Shown piece after piece: positions 8,488 through 16,323 of a stretch of DNA of 27,470 nt (position 1 is its first letter; every line of letters starts with the position of its first letter). The stretch is from NCBI GenBank assembly GCA_020026435.1, contig JAHHQK010000032.1, positions 1 to 27,470 on the forward strand. The letters are read 5' to 3'. The position numbers and the translations under genes are program-made. The notes beneath the pieces were generated by a model that worked only from the letters and a program-made list of their open reading frames with translations, made no database searches and was not told the origin of the DNA. This DNA comes from Alistipes sp. (GTDB lineage Bacteria; Bacteroidota; Bacteroidia; Bacteroidales; Rikenellaceae).

Positions 8488-9152
8488 TTCAATAAAGTTA
8501 AAAGTTAGTATATGATGGTAATTTGGCTTCGTTTTAATTAAAAAATTAATAACAGCAACTTGTTTTGGGGTGAAAATATAGTATCTCTTTCGAGAAATAA
8601 AATTATCAATAATATTACTCATTGGGGTGTAGATTCGCGCATTGATATCCTCATTTTACGAATATTTGAAATTTAGAACTATAAAACCAGCTCCGCGAAA
8701 ATTATGAAAAGAGCTGAAAATCGATAAATAGCGGATTCGGCTCTTTGTCGAACATGCAACCGATCCGCAAAAAAACGCCGGGTGGAATATATTATATATA
8801 GGTATAAAAACAGCCTTAAAAAAAATGTTTATATGACATTCGGAAGTCATGATGCGAGGATCGATTCGAAGGGTAGTGCCTTTTCTGAATGCAATTTCTC
8901 AGCTATTGGGTGAGTCTGGTTTCTTGCGATAAAAATATTTAGTTATGAAAAAATGCGCCTTAATGAGACGATTTCATTAAGGCGCATTTTTTTCGCTGCA
9001 TCTGTAAATAAATTAGACCGTTACAACATCACCCATAGGCTGATTTAGCGTCATTCTCTCTTTTCGTCCTATCGGCAAAATCGGGCCCTCCTATTTTGCT
9101 GCAGCATATCGACTTCTGCATGAGCGAATCTGCTGTTTGCGGAGGAGGGAAA
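8488..9152. other. Intergenic region between SusC and the XylR regulator
   Basis: AT-rich region holding the SusC leader and promoter and the regulator's terminator; no gene recognised. Notable are a GCGGATtCGG/CCGATCCGC inverted repeat (8731-8740 with 8760-8768) some 245 bases upstream of SusC, an ATGAC/GTCAT inverted repeat near 8832-8850, and the hairpin listed separately at 8948-8992. A 64-codon minus-strand frame at 8656-8850 shows no family resemblance. Confidence 0.5.
8948..8992 (-). terminator. 19-bp bidirectional terminator
   Basis: Positions 8948-8966 pair perfectly with 8974-8992 around a 7-base loop. An A run on the left and a T run on the right let it act in both directions. It lies about 160 bases after the XylR regulator's stop and most likely ends that transcript. 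Confidence 0.8.
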
Positions 9153-10334
9153 TTATTGGATTTTCAGTACGTTATGCCTGATTTTCTCCATATACTCCGA
9201 CGGCGTTATGCCCTTGATTTGCTTGAAGGTGCGCGACAGATTCTTGATGTCGAACAATCCCAGTTCGGCCGCTGCTTCGGAGATGCTCTTGCCATCGTTA
9301 AGATGCTGTACCACTTGCTCGATGCGGGTCTGCGTGATGTAATGATAGATCGAGGTGCCGATTTCCGTACGGAATTTAACCTCGAGCAGACGGCGGGACA
9401 ACGGAACCAGACGGGTAATCTCCGCTACGGAGATCTTTTTGGTGATGTTGTCGTGGATGTAGCGCAGAACAAGGGTGATGTGGGGATCGGTGGTGGCATA
9501 GATGTCGGTGGACTGGCGGGTGACGATGTGGGTGGGGATGACCATGATATCCTCCGGATCCGCCGAAGGGTCGTTGAGTAGTCTGTCGATGAGCTGTGCC
9601 GTGTCGTATCCCGCCTGCTCGACGGCCTGATTGAGCGACGAGAGGTTCGGCACGCTGAGTTTGCACAGCGTCTCGTCGTTGTCGACGCCCAGAATGGCGA
9701 TGTCGTAAGGGATGCGGCACCGGTCGCCGATCTGGTGGCAGGCTTCGACGATGTGGTTGGCCTGGTTGTCGTCGGCGGCCATGATGGCAACCGGTTTGGG
9801 AAGCGACTTGAGCCACTCGGTCAGGTATTCGGTGTTGTAGTACCACAGGATATTCTGCGTATCGCTCGTCAGCGACGAAAAGGTGAAGTTGGGATTGGCA
9901 GACTCGACGGTCTGCTGGAATCCCTCCTTGCGCTCGTCCGACCAGACGATGTCCCGGATGCCGTAGAAGGCGAAGTTGGAAAAACCGCGCTTTATGAAGT
10001 ATTCGGCTCCCATCTGTCCGGCCAGGCGGTGGTTGCCCGTGATATTGGGGATGGTGCTGAAGCGGTTTTTGAAGTCTTCGGCTATGGCGATGATGCCGTT
10101 TTGCGCAAAGAGCTCCACGGGGTCGTCGTTGTAGAATTGTCCCACGACGGCGTCGGCCTTGATTTTCTTGGCCCACTCCACGACTCCTTCGATGCCGGAT
10201 ACATCGCGGACCGAGAGCGGCAGCCGGCACAGGTTCCATGCCTGGCGGGTGGCTACCGTGTAGCGGAATACCCCCTGAAGGATCCCGCGCGAGTATCCTT
10301 CGGAGAAATCCATGAGGAAAATGATACAGGCCAT
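9153..10334 (-). CDS. XylR-type transcriptional regulator (sugar-sensor + AraC DNA-binding domain)
   Basis: A 393-residue cytoplasmic regulator. I start it at 10334 (MACIIFLMDFSEGYSRGI), the position where the periplasmic-binding-like fold begins. A longer frame to 10454 would add 40 residues unlike the family. Residues about 3-275 form a LacI/ribose-binding-like sensor (GYSRGILQGV near the start, MAADDNQANHIVEACHQIG at 185-203, ILGVDNDETLC at 214-224, LSSLNQAVEQAGYDTAQLI at 231-249). Residues about 283-385 form an AraC DNA-binding domain with two helix-turn-helix motifs, the second around AAAELGLFDIKNLSRTFK and the typical end GITPSEYM. In E. coli the same architecture (XylR) binds xylose; here the ligand is unknown. 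It is divergent from the phosphatase/mannosidase operon at 10583-21910, the obvious target, and could also affect the SusCD operon. Confidence 0.92.
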   Translation of the reverse strand: MACIIFLMDFSEGYSRGILQGVFRYTVATRQAWNLCRLPLSVRDVSGIEGVVEWAKKIKADAVVGQFYNDDPVELFAQNGIIAIAEDFKNRFSTIPNITGNHRLAGQMGAEYFIKRGFSNFAFYGIRDIVWSDERKEGFQQTVESANPNFTFSSLTSDTQNILWYYNTEYLTEWLKSLPKPVAIMAADDNQANHIVEACHQIGDRCRIPYDIAILGVDNDETLCKLSVPNLSSLNQAVEQAGYDTAQLIDRLLNDPSADPEDIMVIPTHIVTRQSTDIYATTDPHITLVLRYIHDNITKKISVAEITRLVPLSRRLLEVKFRTEIGTSIYHYITQTRIEQVVQHLNDGKSISEAAAELGLFDIKNLSRTFKQIKGITPSEYMEKIRHNVLKIQ

Positions 10335-10560
10335 AGCGTATTTGTTTTGTTGCCGGGTAAAGATAGTGATTTTCAGCAATACGGCAAATCTTCTCCGCGA
10401 CGGGCGCAGGTTCGATCGGCCGGTGCAGAAGAGCGGGGTTTGTCGCGGAATCATTCTTAAAATTATTTAGTTACACTCCCCTACCCCGAATTTCGGACGG
10501 GTTGGAGGCTAAGTCTTCAGTCTTTTGCGCAAAATAAGGATATAAGGTCGCAAATTGAGG
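10335..10560. promoter_or_regulatory. Divergent regulatory region with candidate operators
   Basis: This non-coding stretch separates the XylR regulator from the plus-strand operon. It contains a perfect 12-bp palindrome, TTTTGCGCAAAA (10523-10534), followed by two ATAAGG copies (about 10534-10547). These are plausible binding sites for the regulator or another protein. No gene is recognised. Confidence 0.4.
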
Positions 10561-10590
10561 ATTGCGGGTCGAATAACCGCCGTATATTTG
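10561..10590 (+). promoter_or_regulatory. Bacteroidetes-type promoter of the phosphatase/mannosidase operon
   Basis: TATATTTG at 10583-10590 matches the -7 element TAnnTTTG exactly. ATTG at 10561-10564 sits 18 bases upstream, near the expected -33 TTTG position. The imperfect inverted repeat GCGGGTCGAATAACCGC (about 10564-10580) lies between the two and could be an operator. Confidence 0.6.
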
Positions 10591-10710
10591 TAAAGAAAAT
10601 AAAAAGTGTGATTTTATATTTAAAATATTTTAAAATTTAAAGAGCTTGACAACAGCATGAAGTAGTTAAAACTGCCGGAACACCATTTATTCACTATTAA
10701 CCATAAAAAC

Positions 10711-10794
10711 ATGAAAAAAATTAAACTATGTCTTACCATGCTTGGTGCATTGTTGCTGACGATGCCAGCAAGCGTGTTTGCGCAGGAGACGTAG
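10711..10794 (+). pseudogene. Orphan signal peptide ORF, remnant of a deleted exported protein
   Basis: An ATG starts a 27-codon frame that is a textbook Sec signal peptide (basic KKIK, hydrophobic LTMLGALLLTMP, cleavage SVFA-Q) and stops with TAG two codons after the predicted cleavage site. It follows a matching promoter by about 120 bases and precedes the first enzyme gene by about 125 bases. A free signal peptide has no evident role, so I infer the 5' end of an exported protein gene lost by internal deletion. In this position a SusC-like receptor would be usual, but no receptor sequence remains to prove it. A short leader peptide is the alternative. Confidence 0.55.
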
Positions 10795-10918
10795 GTTGTG
10801 TGGGCCGTCTTGGTTCTGGGTTTCGATGCCCTGCAGTGCTCGCGCATTCTACGATAACGGTGGATATTCGCGGCGTTCTTTCTTTGGTCGATTGGAAATT
10901 TAATATTGAATTTTGAAG

Positions 10919-12511
10919 ATGAAAAAGTATCTCGCTTTTATAGGTTGCATCGTGTTGGCGGCTTCGTGTACGCCGGACGATACGCCGCATGCCAGGCACG
11001 TGATTATGATCGGGTGCGACGCCATGGGAGCTTTCGCTCTGCAGCGCGCCGAAACCCCCAACTTGAACCATATGATTGAGAACGGAGCCGTATCGATCAA
11101 TACGCATAGCGTTCGCCCCACGTCGAGCAGCCAGAATTGGATGTCGATGGTCAGCGGAGCCCTTCCCCTCCAGCACGGGGTTCTCGACAACGACTGGGAA
11201 CCCGACAACATCGTCATCGAACCCTGTTTGAAAAATGCCAGGGGATTTTTCCCCACCCTGTTCGACAACATCAAGGCGCAACGTCCCGAGGCTACGGTCC
11301 ACATGTTCTACGAGTGGGAGGAGCTGGCGCGCATGTTCGATGTCTCGGTGGTCGACAAGGCCGTCACGGGACTTGACACCGAATGCACCTTCAACGCGGC
11401 GATGGAAGATTTCTTCGAGAACAAACCCGCGCTGTCATTCATATCGCTCAACGAACCCGATCATGTGGGGCACGTCTTCGGACACGAGTCCGCCGAGTAT
11501 ATGGCTCAGGTTGCGCAGCTCGATGCCATGATCGGCGAGCTGGTGCGCCGGCTCGACGAGTCGGGAATGTCGGAGAATACCGTGGTGATCGTCACGGCCG
11601 ACCACGGCGGTTTGGGCAAGTCGCACGGCGGCGATTCGCTTTTCGAAAGGCTTGTGCCCATTGTCTTCTACGGCAAGGGGGTCACACGGGGCAAGGTGAT
11701 CGAGCCGGCGTTGCTGATCTGCGATGTGGCTGCCACGGTATGCGGCCTGCTCGACGTCGCGTTGCCGCGCGAGTGTGTGGGACGCTTCGTCCACGAGGCC
11801 TTCACCCCGCGCGTCAACGATCGGATCTATGTTCCCGTGCCGTTCGTGAGCCCCTCGGAAGGGTTCTTTACCGAACCGGTGACGGTCACCATGACGGCCG
11901 ACGCCCCCGATTGCGAAATCTACTACACGCTCGACGGTCTTGAACCCGACACTCTCTCGTTGCGCTACGAGGGCCCCGTGCTGATCTCCGGCCCGGCACA
12001 GCTGCGTGCCGTGACCTACCGGAAGGGACAGCGCAGTCTCACGGCGGCGGGGTCGCTGCGCGTGGTGGGCGAAAACGAAAGCCCCAATGTTTCCTATCGC
12101 ATGTGGGAGGGCATTCGGACCAAGACGCTGCCGGTGTTCTCCACCCTGGGGCGCCCCAAGGCGTCGGGCAAGGTCTACGAATTCTCGCTCGACCAGCTCA
12201 ATGTCGAGGAGAAGGACCATTTCGCCGTGGAATTCACCGCCGACCTGCATGTCGACAAGGCCGAAAACTACCGTTTCGGCGTGCTTTCCGACGACGGGAG
12301 CAGGGTCTACATCGATGGACGGCTGCTCATCGACAACGACGGGTCGCACTCCTCGGACATGAAATATGCCAACATCGACCTGTCGGAAGGTCTGCACCGC
12401 ATCAAGGTGGAATATTTCGACGACTACATGGGACAGCGCCTGGAGCTGCGCTACTCGTCGGGACATATCGGCGAGCAGGTGGTTCCTTTCGCGCGTCTGT
12501 GCCGGAATTAG
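10919..12511 (+). CDS. Alkaline-phosphatase-superfamily phosphodiesterase/phosphatase lipoprotein with CHB_HEX and PA14-like modules
   Basis: A 530-residue lipoprotein (lipobox LAASC, Cys17). I start at the ATG at 10919; a TTG two codons earlier is possible. Residues 26-295 form a type I phosphodiesterase/nucleotide-pyrophosphatase-like domain with the full set of metal and nucleophile positions: Asp34 (GCDAMG), Ser70 (TSSSQNW), Asp181 and His185 (DHVGH), Asp228-His229 (TADHGG) and His236. Residues about 308-382 resemble the chitobiase/hexosaminidase C-terminal module (YYTLDGLEPD). Residues about 430-525 resemble PA14 (FGVLSDDGSRVYIDGRLLID, NDGSH), a probable carbohydrate-binding module. It therefore looks like a glycan-anchored phosphoesterase. 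It is the first enzyme of the operon, 25 bases before GH92, which carries the same two accessory modules. Substrate not determinable from sequence. Confidence 0.88.
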   Translation: MKKYLAFIGCIVLAASCTPDDTPHARHVIMIGCDAMGAFALQRAETPNLNHMIENGAVSINTHSVRPTSSSQNWMSMVSGALPLQHGVLDNDWEPDNIVIEPCLKNARGFFPTLFDNIKAQRPEATVHMFYEWEELARMFDVSVVDKAVTGLDTECTFNAAMEDFFENKPALSFISLNEPDHVGHVFGHESAEYMAQVAQLDAMIGELVRRLDESGMSENTVVIVTADHGGLGKSHGGDSLFERLVPIVFYGKGVTRGKVIEPALLICDVAATVCGLLDVALPRECVGRFVHEAFTPRVNDRIYVPVPFVSPSEGFFTEPVTVTMTADAPDCEIYYTLDGLEPDTLSLRYEGPVLISGPAQLRAVTYRKGQRSLTAAGSLRVVGENESPNVSYRMWEGIRTKTLPVFSTLGRPKASGKVYEFSLDQLNVEEKDHFAVEFTADLHVDKAENYRFGVLSDDGSRVYIDGRLLIDNDGSHSSDMKYANIDLSEGLHRIKVEYFDDYMGQRLELRYSSGHIGEQVVPFARLCRN

Positions 12512-12536
12512 AGAATAATACGAACAAACTCACTGT

Positions 12537-15434
12537 ATGAATTTAGCAAGATTGGGTCTGGTAGCGGTATTTCTGGCTGCAACCGGATGTGCGAACTCCG
12601 CACGACAGCATCCTGTCGATTATGTCGATCCCTTCGTCGGAACGGGATTCCACGGACACACCTACCCGGGAGCCACCACGCCTTTCGGCATAGTGCAGCT
12701 CAGCCCCGACACGCGCAGCGGCGACTGGGACGCCTGTGCGGGATATTACTACGCCGATACGACCATCGACGGCTTCTCGCACACCCACCTCAGCGGTACG
12801 GGGTGCGCCGACCTGGGCGATGTGATGATGCGTCCCACCTCGCGCGAGGTCAAGGCCGCCGACGGCAGCTATACGATGACCCCGGCCGCCTTCTCCCACG
12901 ATGAGGAGGAGGCTTCGTGCGGCTACTACGCCGTGAAACTGCTCGACGAGAAGATCCGTGTCGAACTCACCGCATCGCCGCGTGTGGGCGTTCACCGCTA
13001 CACGTTCGAGGGCGGCGGACCGCGTCAGGTGGTCATCGATCTGATGCATCTGCTCACCGACGAGAACATCAAGCAGCACGAACTGCACGTGGTGTCTCCC
13101 ACCGAGGTCGGAGGCATGCGCTGCACCGACGGATGGGTCGAGGACCAATATGCCTTCTTCTCGGCCGCCTTCTCGCAGCCGATCGTCGCGTCGCACAACT
13201 TCGACAACAGGCAGCTGCTGCTCGTCTTCGCGCCCGATGTCAGGGAGCTGACCGTCGCCGTGGGCCTTTCGGCCGTCAGCGAGGAGAACGCCCGTCTGAA
13301 CCGCACCACCGAGGTGCCGGTTCTGGATTTCGAGGCCGTGCGCTCGGCGGCGCGCGCGATGTGGAGCGAGGCGCTGGGAGACATTGAGGTCGAGGGCGGC
13401 ACCGAAGCCCAGCGCAAGACCTTCTACACGGCACAGTATCACACCAAGCTCACGCCCAACGTGATGAACGACGTCAACGGCGACTACCGGCGCAACGACG
13501 GCTCGGTGGCTCGTCTGCCCCAGGGCGGGAAGTACTATTCGACCATGTCCATCTGGGACACGTTCCGCGCATGGCATCCGCTCCAGACGCTTGTCGATGC
13601 CGAACTCGTGAACAATATGATCCGCGACATGCTCGACATGTACGACGCCACGGGAGAACTCCCCATCTGGCCGCTCTCGTCGGGCGAGACCCGCTGCATG
13701 ATCGGCTACCACGCGGTCTCGGTTATTGCCGACGCCTACATGAAGGGAATCCGCGGGTTCGATGCCGAACGTGCGTTGGAGGCCATGGTGCGTTCGTCGA
13801 ACATCAACCAGAAGGGTTCGGACTACTATGTGAAGTACGGCTTCATCCCAGCCAACATCAAGCGCGAGTCGGTGTCGTGTCTTCTGGAGTATGCCTACGA
13901 CGACTGGGCGATAGCCCGCATGGCCCAGGCGATGGGCCGTTCGGAGATTGCCGGGGAGTACATGCGCCGCGCCCAGAACTATGTGAACGTCTTCGACGGA
14001 TCGACCCGGTTTTTCCGCGGACGGCAGCTCGACGGCAGCTGGACCACCCCCTTTGTGGACTGGAAGGCCGGCCGCGACTACACCGAGGCTTCGCCCTGGC
14101 AGTACCGCTTCTTCGTGCCACACGACGTCAACGGCCTGATGCAACTCTTCGGCTGCCGCGAGAGTTTCATCGAAGCTCTGGATCTCCTCTTTACCACGGA
14201 GACCCCTTCGGAGGATCCGGGACTGGTCGACATTACGGGTATTTTGGGGCAGTATGCCCACGGCAACGAGCCGAGCCACCACATGGCCTATCTCTACAAC
14301 TGGGCGGGACAGCCCTGGAAGACCCAGGAGATGACCCGCCGTCTGCTCGACGAGATGTATGCCCCCACTCCCGAAGGGGTCATCGGCAACGAGGATTGCG
14401 GGCAGATGTCGGCCTGGTACATCCTCTCGTCGCTGGGGCTCTATTCGGTCTGCCCCGGTTCGAACCAGTTCGTCCTGACTTCGCCCCTCTTCGAGAAGGC
14501 CACCGTGAAGCTGGCCAACGGCAAGACGCTCGTCATCTCGTCCAACGCTTCGAAACGGAACCGATACATCGAGTCGGTGAGCTTCAACGGCCGCCCCGTC
14601 GACCGGACCTATGTCGATTACGAGCAGCTGATGCAGGGCGGCGTGTTGGAGTTTGTCCTCGCACCGGAACCCCATGCGGAATGGGCGGCCGGCGACGAGG
14701 CCTGCCCCTACTCGCAGACCGAAACCGAGGTCGTGTCGATACCCTATACCACCGCGAACTTCAGCCTCTTCACCGAAAGTATCGACGTGGATTTGAACAC
14801 CATGACCGAGCATGCCGAAATCCGCTATACGCTGGACGGTTCGGAGCCCGATGAAGATTCGGAACGCTACACCGCTCCCATTCGGATCGACCGGTCGCTC
14901 ACCCTCAGGGCCCGCGCCTTCAAGCCGGGCCTTGTACCCAGCCGCACGCTGAAGATCGATGCCGAGAAGGCCGTGTTCCTGGAGCCCGAGGCGCAGCCCT
15001 CCGCACTGGAGAAGGGCGTGCACTACGACTACTATGAGGGCAGCTGCTCGCAGGTGTCGCAGATCACGGAGCAGGAATACATCGGGTCGGGGGTTCTTCC
15101 CGAACCGGGCATCGCCGGGGCACGTCAGTCCGACCACTTCGCTTTCATCTTCGAGGGGCTGATCCATGTTCCCGAGACCGGCGTTTGGTCGTTCATGACC
15201 AACAGCGACAACGGCACCATACTCGAAATCGGCAACAGGGTCGTGGTCAACAACGACGGTTCGCATCCGGCCGTGACGGCTACCGGCCGCGTGGCGCTGA
15301 AGAAGGGCTACCATCGCTACAAGCTCTCCTTCTTCGAGGATTATGGCGACGAGTCGATGGAGTGGGGATGGAAAGCCCCCTCGGAGGACGACTACCGGCC
15401 GATTCCCGCCGCGAATTTGTATCTTCGGCAGTGA
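12537..15434 (+). CDS. GH92 alpha-mannosidase lipoprotein with C-terminal CHB_HEX and PA14-like modules
   Basis: A 965-residue exo-alpha-mannosidase (calcium-dependent, inverting family), anchored through Cys18 (AATGC). The GH92 N-terminal domain (about 26-270) has VDPFVGTGFHGHTYPGATTP and GFSHTHLSGTGC. The catalytic (alpha/alpha)6 barrel (about 275-710) has STMSIWDTFRAWHP, LPIWPLSSGETRCMIGYHA, GNEPSHHMAYLYNWAG with the probable catalytic acid Glu578, and GNEDCGQMSAWYI with Asp620 in the base motif. Normal GH92 enzymes end soon after; this one adds a CHB_HEX-like module (about 735-808, IRYTLDGSEPD) and a PA14-like module (about 825-962, SDNGTILEIGNRVVVNNDGS). Most GH92 enzymes cut alpha-1,2- or alpha-1,3-mannosides or mannose-1-phosphate-6-mannose linkages; which applies here is unknown. 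It lies between phosphoesterase genes in one operon. Confidence 0.95.
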   Translation: MNLARLGLVAVFLAATGCANSARQHPVDYVDPFVGTGFHGHTYPGATTPFGIVQLSPDTRSGDWDACAGYYYADTTIDGFSHTHLSGTGCADLGDVMMRPTSREVKAADGSYTMTPAAFSHDEEEASCGYYAVKLLDEKIRVELTASPRVGVHRYTFEGGGPRQVVIDLMHLLTDENIKQHELHVVSPTEVGGMRCTDGWVEDQYAFFSAAFSQPIVASHNFDNRQLLLVFAPDVRELTVAVGLSAVSEENARLNRTTEVPVLDFEAVRSAARAMWSEALGDIEVEGGTEAQRKTFYTAQYHTKLTPNVMNDVNGDYRRNDGSVARLPQGGKYYSTMSIWDTFRAWHPLQTLVDAELVNNMIRDMLDMYDATGELPIWPLSSGETRCMIGYHAVSVIADAYMKGIRGFDAERALEAMVRSSNINQKGSDYYVKYGFIPANIKRESVSCLLEYAYDDWAIARMAQAMGRSEIAGEYMRRAQNYVNVFDGSTRFFRGRQLDGSWTTPFVDWKAGRDYTEASPWQYRFFVPHDVNGLMQLFGCRESFIEALDLLFTTETPSEDPGLVDITGILGQYAHGNEPSHHMAYLYNWAGQPWKTQEMTRRLLDEMYAPTPEGVIGNEDCGQMSAWYILSSLGLYSVCPGSNQFVLTSPLFEKATVKLANGKTLVISSNASKRNRYIESVSFNGRPVDRTYVDYEQLMQGGVLEFVLAPEPHAEWAAGDEACPYSQTETEVVSIPYTTANFSLFTESIDVDLNTMTEHAEIRYTLDGSEPDEDSERYTAPIRIDRSLTLRARAFKPGLVPSRTLKIDAEKAVFLEPEAQPSALEKGVHYDYYEGSCSQVSQITEQEYIGSGVLPEPGIAGARQSDHFAFIFEGLIHVPETGVWSFMTNSDNGTILEIGNRVVVNNDGSHPAVTATGRVALKKGYHRYKLSFFEDYGDESMEWGWKAPSEDDYRPIPAANLYLRQ

Positions 15435-15473
15435 TATCATAAATTTGCAGACTCGTACTGAAACAAACAACCC

Positions 15474-16313
15474 ATGAAAAAACTCATTCCATTTCTTGCC
15501 GCAGCCCTGATGACCGCCTGCGGTTCCACGACGGAGTTGAACGTCATGACCTTCAATGTCCGCTACGACAATCCCGAAGACGGCCGCAACAACTGGAAGT
15601 TCCGCAAGGAGCGCGTGGCCGAGGTGATCCGGGACAACCGAATCGACGCATTCGGAACCCAGGAGGTGCTGATCAACCAGTACAACGACTTGAAAGGCCT
15701 GCTCCCGGAGTATGCATCGGTCGGCGTGGGCCGCGAGGACGGCAAGGAGCAGGGCGAGTTCAACGCCGTCTTCTTCCGCCGGGACCGCTTCACCCTGCTC
15801 GACTCGGGCAGCTTCTGGTTGAGCGAGACTCCCGAGGTGGCCGGTTCGCGGGGCTGGGATGCGGCCTGCGAGCGGCTGGCGACGTGGGCCGTCCTCAAGG
15901 AGAAGGGCGGCACGGAACTGCTCTTCATCAATACCCACCTCGACCACATGGGCCGGGTGGCGCGGCGCGAGGGCGTGACGCTGCTCATCGAGCGTATCGG
16001 CAAGCTGGCCGCAGGGCGTCCCGTGGTGCTGACCGGCGATTTCAACGCCGAGCCCGGGTCTTCGGTTGTCGGACATGTCCTCGCCTGCGGCATCTTCAAC
16101 GACTCGAAGGCCGTGGCCGCCACCAAGGCCGGCCCCGACTGGAGTTTCGCCGACTACGGTTCGATTCCCGATGGCGAGCGTCCGCTGATCGACTACATTT
16201 TCGTGTCGAAGGGGGTCGGGGTCAGCCACTACGAGGTCCTGCCCGACCACAACGAGGAGGGTTTCGTCTCCGACCACGCTCCGCTGAAAGCTGCCATTCA
16301 CATCGAAAAATAA
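15474..16313 (+). CDS. EEP-family phosphatase lipoprotein
   Basis: A 279-residue protein with a short lipoprotein signal (LMTAC, Cys16). Motifs of the endonuclease/exonuclease/phosphatase fold appear in order: TFNVRYDNPEDG (Asn28), GTQE (Glu64), INTHLDH (His155, Asp157, His158), LTGDFNAEP (Asp189, Asn191), LIDYIF (Asp240) and VSDHAP (Asp267, His268). TFNVR and FWLSETP are typical of the Bacteroidales secreted EEP subgroup often found in mannan and N-glycan loci, where members remove phosphate from sugars (established for the family in general, not shown here). It lies 39 bases after GH92 and 10 before the GDPD-phosphatase fusion. Together with GH92 this suggests dephosphorylation of mannose phosphates. 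A nuclease role is less likely given the context. Confidence 0.92.
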   Translation: MKKLIPFLAAALMTACGSTTELNVMTFNVRYDNPEDGRNNWKFRKERVAEVIRDNRIDAFGTQEVLINQYNDLKGLLPEYASVGVGREDGKEQGEFNAVFFRRDRFTLLDSGSFWLSETPEVAGSRGWDAACERLATWAVLKEKGGTELLFINTHLDHMGRVARREGVTLLIERIGKLAAGRPVVLTGDFNAEPGSSVVGHVLACGIFNDSKAVAATKAGPDWSFADYGSIPDGERPLIDYIFVSKGVGVSHYEVLPDHNEEGFVSDHAPLKAAIHIEK

Positions 16314-16323
16314 AAGGAAAACC

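Noticed and set aside
8488..8622. N-terminal extension of SusC from an upstream ATG
   Set aside because: It would place 45 non-signal residues before a clear signal peptide; the ATG at 8487 fits the family.
8656..8850. 64-codon minus-strand ORF upstream of SusC
   Set aside because: AT-rich intergenic sequence; translation has no signal, domain or conserved look.
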